From assembly GCF_000375585.1 (NCBI RefSeq), contig NZ_AQWP01000015.1, positions 1 to 64,000 of the forward strand: 64,000 bases of DNA, in the 5' to 3' direction. This DNA is from Sinorhizobium meliloti 4H41 (lineage in GTDB: Bacteria; Pseudomonadota; Alphaproteobacteria; Rhizobiales; Rhizobiaceae). The notes beneath the pieces are model-generated. The model was not told the origin of the DNA and made no database searches. It worked only from the letters and a program-made list of their open reading frames with translations. Below are positions 60,735 through 64,000 of this stretch, piece after piece. Numbering within the stretch: position 1 is the first letter of the stretch; each line of letters opens with the position of its first letter. Both the position numbers and the translations under genes were made by a program.

Positions 60735-60791
60735 GCCGCCTGCTGGCGGCGGCATACCACGGGCGTATCCGGCGCATGCCGCCGGATACGC
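60735..60791 (+). repeat. Tandem hairpins between the sugar-binding protein and ATPase genes
   Basis: GCCGCC-TGCT-GGCGGC at 60735-60750 and a perfect 12-bp stem GCGTATCCGGCG / CGCCGGATACGC with a 5-nt loop at 60763-60791. They lie just past the binding protein stop. As at tauA-tauB, this is where a processing or attenuation structure that keeps binding protein in excess is expected. Confidence 0.6.
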
Positions 60792-60817
60792 TCCGGTCCG
60801 GCTGAAGGAGGCCCGCC

Positions 60818-62329
60818 ATGCATGGTTCCGCTGCGGATACCATTCTCAAGATCACCCATGTCGCCAAGTCCTTCGGGCAGGTCGCCGCTCTCAAGGGGAT
60901 GCGGCTCGAAGTCCGGCGCGGCCGGGTGCATACGCTGCTCGGCGAAAACGGCGCCGGCAAATCGACCTTGATGAAGATTCTCGCCGGCGTGCACGGGGCA
61001 ACGTCGGGAGAGATCGTTCTCGACGGACAGCCCTACCGGCCCGCCAATCCGCAGGAGGCCGCCTCGCTCGGGCTGGCGATCGTCTTCCAGGAATTGAGCC
61101 TCTGCAACAATCTGACGGTCGCTGAGAACATCCTCGCCACGCGCGAGCCGCGCCGTTTCGGCTTCATCAACGACAAGGCGCTCGTCGCAAAGGCGCAACG
61201 GATCGTAACCGACCTCGGACTTCCCATCGACGTGACGGAGAAGGTCGGCAATCTCTCGATCGCCCAGCGACAGCTCGTCGAGATCGCCAAGGGCCTGAGC
61301 CATGATGCCAAGGTCGTCATTCTGGACGAGCCGACTTCCTCGCTCAGCGACAGCGAGGCCGAGATCCTCTTCGAGATCATCGGCCGGCTGAAGCAGCGCA
61401 ACGCGGCGATCATCTATATTTCGCACCGCATGGAAGAGATCATGCGGCTCAGCGACGACATCACCGTCATCAGAGACGGCGAATATGTCGCAACGCATGC
61501 GCGCGACGAAGTCACCATCGAGACGCTGATCGCATTGATGGTCGGGCGCCGCATGGACGAAATCTACCCGCCGCCGATGCACCAAGTGGCGGCGGACGGC
61601 GCCCCGGTCCTTGCAGTCGACCGGTTGACGCGCGAAGGCGAGTTTCACGACGTGTCCTTCCACGTGCGCGCCGGTGAGATCCTCGGCTTCTTCGGGCTTG
61701 TCGGTTCGGGCCGCTCGGAGGTGATGAACGCGCTCTTCGGCATGAAGAACGCCGAAGGCACGGTTCGCCTCGATGGCGAGGCCGTGCGGTTCCGTTCCCC
61801 GGACGAGGCCATCGCCCGCGGCGTCGGTTTCGTGACGGAGAACCGGAAGGAAGAGGGCCTTGTTCTCGGCCACAGCGTCGAGTGGAACATATCCATGGCG
61901 GCTCTCGCGAACTTCGCCGGGGGTTTGGGCTTCATCCGCAACGGCGCGGAACGGGCGGCGGCATCCGAACAGGTCGGGAAGCTCTCCATCAAGACGAACT
62001 CGCTGGAAACGCCGGCGGGGGCCCTCAGCGGCGGCAACCAGCAGAAGATAGTGCTCGCCAAATGGCTGCTCACGCGGCCCAAGGTGCTGATCCTCGACGA
62101 GCCGACCCGCGGCGTCGACGTCGGCGCGAAATTCGAGATCTACAAGATCATCCGCCAGCTGGCGGCCGAGGGAACGGCAATTCTGCTGATCTCCTCCGAC
62201 CTGCCCGAAGTCCTGGGAATGAGCGACCGCGTGGTCGTCATGCATGAAGGCGCGCCCGGCGCCACGCTCGAAGGTTCCGCCCTCACTCCAGAGACGATCA
62301 TGGCTCACGCGACAGGGTTTCAATCATGA
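60818..62329 (+). CDS. Sugar ABC importer, tandem ATP-binding protein (CUT2)
   Basis: A 503-residue protein with two ABC domains. First: Walker A GENGAGKST, signature-like LSIAQRQLVEIAKGL, Walker B VVILDEPTSSLS. Second (about 270-500): Walker A is degenerate (GLVGSGRSE), signature LSGGNQQK and LILDEPTRGVD. This arrangement matches RbsA/MglA/AraG. It overlaps the permease gene by 4 bp (ATGA) and belongs to the importer encoded by the flanking genes. Confidence 0.94.
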   Translation: MHGSAADTILKITHVAKSFGQVAALKGMRLEVRRGRVHTLLGENGAGKSTLMKILAGVHGATSGEIVLDGQPYRPANPQEAASLGLAIVFQELSLCNNLTVAENILATREPRRFGFINDKALVAKAQRIVTDLGLPIDVTEKVGNLSIAQRQLVEIAKGLSHDAKVVILDEPTSSLSDSEAEILFEIIGRLKQRNAAIIYISHRMEEIMRLSDDITVIRDGEYVATHARDEVTIETLIALMVGRRMDEIYPPPMHQVAADGAPVLAVDRLTREGEFHDVSFHVRAGEILGFFGLVGSGRSEVMNALFGMKNAEGTVRLDGEAVRFRSPDEAIARGVGFVTENRKEEGLVLGHSVEWNISMAALANFAGGLGFIRNGAERAAASEQVGKLSIKTNSLETPAGALSGGNQQKIVLAKWLLTRPKVLILDEPTRGVDVGAKFEIYKIIRQLAAEGTAILLISSDLPEVLGMSDRVVVMHEGAPGATLEGSALTPETIMAHATGFQS

Positions 62330-63288
62330 CACAGAACACAGCAGCCAAAGCCGCCCTTGTTCGGGCTCTCAAGCAATATGGCGGCATCTTCCTTTCGCTG
62401 GTGATGCTCTGCATCGTCTTTTCCTTCTTCAACCCGCGGTTCATGACGGTTGTAAACTTCATGAACATCCTGCAGCAGGTCGCCGTTGTCGCTATCGCGG
62501 CCTTCGGGATGACGTGGGTGATCCTGCTCGGCGAGATCGATCTTTCCGTCGGCTCGATCATCGCGGTGGCAGGAATGGTCGGGGCGCAATGCTTTGCCTT
62601 CGGGATGGGTTTCGTGCCGGCGATTGCGCTGACGCTGGCTGCCGGCGCCCTGATGGGAATGTTGAACGGGGTGCTGACGGCCAAGCTGCTCTTGCCGTCC
62701 TTCATCGTCACCGTCGCGACCATGGGTATCTATCGCGGCATGGTGAGCCTGCCCACCAACGGCGCGCCGGCCATGATCGAGAACGAAACCTGGACGGCAA
62801 TCGGCACCGAGATTTTCCTGGGGCTGCCGATCATCATCTGGGTCGTCGCCGTCCTCTTCGTCATCAATCAGATCGTGCTCAGCAAGACGAGCTTCGGCCG
62901 GCGCGCCTATCTGACCGGCGGCAACCGCGAGGCGGCCGTCTACTCCGGCATCAAGGTCGACCGGCTGAAGATCCTGATCTTCATGATCTCCGGCGTGATG
63001 GCGGCCATCAGCGGCATTCTGCTTTCCTCCCGCCTGTTCTCCGCACAGACCAATGCGGGCATGAGCTACGAGCTTGACGCCATCGCGGCGGCCGTTCTCG
63101 GCGGCACCAGCCTTGCCGGCGGCGTCGGAACCATGGTCGGCACGCTGATCGGCGCGCTGATCATCGGCGTGATGAACAACGGCATGAACATGCTCTCCGT
63201 CCCCTACTTCTATCAGCTGATCGTCAAGGGCCTGGTGATCCTCGTCGCCGTCTGGCTCGACGTCCGCGCCAAGCAGGCAAAGCGCTGA
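62326..63288 (+). CDS. Sugar ABC importer permease (CUT2, RbsC family)
   Basis: A 320-residue membrane protein with about nine to ten segments. Motifs: VIAIAAFGMTWVILLGEIDL, SVGSIIAVAGMV, LTGGNREAAVYSGIKVDRLK (EAA-like cytoplasmic loop) and LGGTSLAGGVGTMVGTLIGA, all typical of RbsC-like permeases. The start overlaps the ATPase stop. The sugar kinase follows after 23 bp. Confidence 0.94.
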   Translation: MTQNTAAKAALVRALKQYGGIFLSLVMLCIVFSFFNPRFMTVVNFMNILQQVAVVAIAAFGMTWVILLGEIDLSVGSIIAVAGMVGAQCFAFGMGFVPAIALTLAAGALMGMLNGVLTAKLLLPSFIVTVATMGIYRGMVSLPTNGAPAMIENETWTAIGTEIFLGLPIIIWVVAVLFVINQIVLSKTSFGRRAYLTGGNREAAVYSGIKVDRLKILIFMISGVMAAISGILLSSRLFSAQTNAGMSYELDAIAAAVLGGTSLAGGVGTMVGTLIGALIIGVMNNGMNMLSVPYFYQLIVKGLVILVAVWLDVRAKQAKR

Positions 63289-63311
63289 ACCCCGACACGA
63301 GTGACATCCAC

Positions 63312-64000
63312 ATGCACAAGATACTGACGATCGGCGAGATTCTCGTCGAGATCATCGCGACCGAGAAGGGTGACGGGTTCCGCCAGGCGACGCCGCTCAT
63401 CGGCCCCTTCCCTTCAGGTGCACCGGCCATATTCATCGACCAGGCCGGGAAGCTCGGTCAGCCATGCGCGATCATCTCCCGCGTCGGAGGGGATGATTTC
63501 GGCACGGTCAACCTCCAACGTCTCGAGGGCGACGGCGTCGACATTTCCGGCGTCGAGGTCGATCCGCTCGCCACGACCGGCAGCGCCTTCGTCCGCTACC
63601 GGCCCGATGGCAGCCGCGCTTTCGTCTTCAACATCCGCGACAGCGCCTGCGGCAAGATCATGCTCGACGCGCGAATGACCCGGCTCGTCGGCGAATGCAG
63701 CCATATCCATGTCATGGGCTCGTCGCTCTACGCGCCGAGCGTGGTCGAAAGCATTCTCGCCGCGATCGGGATCGTCAAGGCGGGCGGGGGCACCGTCTCC
63801 TTCGATCCGAATCTTCGCCCGGAGATCCTCAAAAGCCCCGGCATGCGCGAGGCGCTGCTTACGGTGCTCGCCGAGACAGATCTCTTCCTGCCGAGCGGAG
63901 ACGAGCTATTCCTCTTTACCGAAGCCAAGACGGAAGGTAAGGCGGTCGCGGAGCTCCTCGCATCCGGCATCAAAGCCGTCGTCGTCAAACGCGGCGCAGC
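63312..64000 (+). CDS. PfkB-family sugar kinase, cut by window edge
   Basis: The first 229 residues of a ribokinase/PfkB family kinase: ILTIGEILVEIIATEKGDGF at the N-terminus, the sugar-binding GGDDFG motif (VGGDDFGTVNLQRLEGDGVD) and VSFDPNLRPEIL. The catalytic GAGD motif lies beyond the edge. Its place after an RbsABC-type importer points to phosphorylation of the imported sugar. I recall S. meliloti kinases of this arrangement described as tagatose kinases, so tagatose or a similar ketose is possible, not established. Confidence 0.88.
   Translation, partial: MHKILTIGEILVEIIATEKGDGFRQATPLIGPFPSGAPAIFIDQAGKLGQPCAIISRVGGDDFGTVNLQRLEGDGVDISGVEVDPLATTGSAFVRYRPDGSRAFVFNIRDSACGKIMLDARMTRLVGECSHIHVMGSSLYAPSVVESILAAIGIVKAGGGTVSFDPNLRPEILKSPGMREALLTVLAETDLFLPSGDELFLFTEAKTEGKAVAELLASGIKAVVVKRGA

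Noticed and set aside
1..64000. CRISPR array, tRNA or rRNA genes, replication origin
   Set aside because: No regularly spaced identical repeats, no cloverleaf or rRNA sequence, and no rep genes were seen in a read-through of both strands.

Overview
This 64-kb, GC-rich window looks like an alphaproteobacterium of the Sinorhizobium/Ensifer group, probably a symbiotic megaplasmid or chromid resembling pSymB of S. meliloti. The main evidence is the phosphonate enzymes. PhnA keeps every catalytic residue at the numbering known from the S. meliloti 1021 enzyme (Asp29, Thr68, Asp211, His215, Asp250, His251, His377), and PhnY keeps Glu254 and Cys291. Dense ABC uptake cassettes beside dedicated catabolic operons and LysR, DeoR, GntR/MocR and TetR regulators fit that replicon type. 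No tRNA, rRNA, CRISPR array, replication gene or integrase was seen.

Layout. (1) 1-660: the 5' end of an insertion-sequence transposase and non-coding DNA. (2) 661-3863, minus strand: a sulfur-handling set made of a periplasmic two-domain rhodanese, a YeeE/YedE-type permease, a small exported protein with six Ala-Pro-Cys units and an unidentified His/Cys-containing protein. (3) 4064-16925: a surface/secretion locus with a 2282-residue glycine-rich autotransporter, a divergent LytS-LytTR two-component system, a YbaY-like exported protein and a serralysin-type RTX metalloprotease. (4) 17110-28370: 2-aminoethylphosphonate (AEP) uptake and degradation. An SBP-ATPase-fused-permease importer and PhnW-PhnA-PhnY take AEP through phosphonoacetaldehyde and phosphonoacetate to acetate and phosphate, with a Na/Pi-type transporter and a LysR regulator. 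(5) 28386-31728: a DMGDH-like FAD/GcvT oxidoreductase and its probable DeoR regulator. (6) 32200-34874: small SnoaL/ABM-fold genes facing a TetR gene across two perfect palindromes, then a frameshifted SDR.

(7) 35221-45431: a complete taurine pathway, tauABC-tauX-tauY-xsc-yeiH-pta, with divergent TauR. Taurine is imported, dehydrogenated to sulfoacetaldehyde, cleaved with phosphate to sulfite and acetyl phosphate, and the latter becomes acetyl-CoA. Taurine and AEP are sulfonate/phosphonate isosteres, so the window groups the two matching C2 pathways. (8) 45432-53610: about 8.2 kb of accessory genes bracketed by tauR and a 5'-truncated, roughly 97% identical copy of its last 230 bp, the pattern expected from single-crossover insertion of a circle carrying the tauR 3' end. 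(9) 53956-57525: an atypical stretch with a GIY-YIG-like protein, a RES-domain protein with a zinc-ribbon-like N-terminus, a strongly structured non-coding segment, a broken reading frame and a small P-loop protein. (10) 57698-59668: an exported esterase-like protein, a DUF427 protein and a GFA-family protein. (11) 59826-64000: a sugar ABC importer (SBP, double ATPase, permease) and a PfkB sugar kinase cut by the window edge.

Starts were chosen by Shine-Dalgarno sequence, signal peptide and family length. Function calls are by recognition of motifs without database searches.
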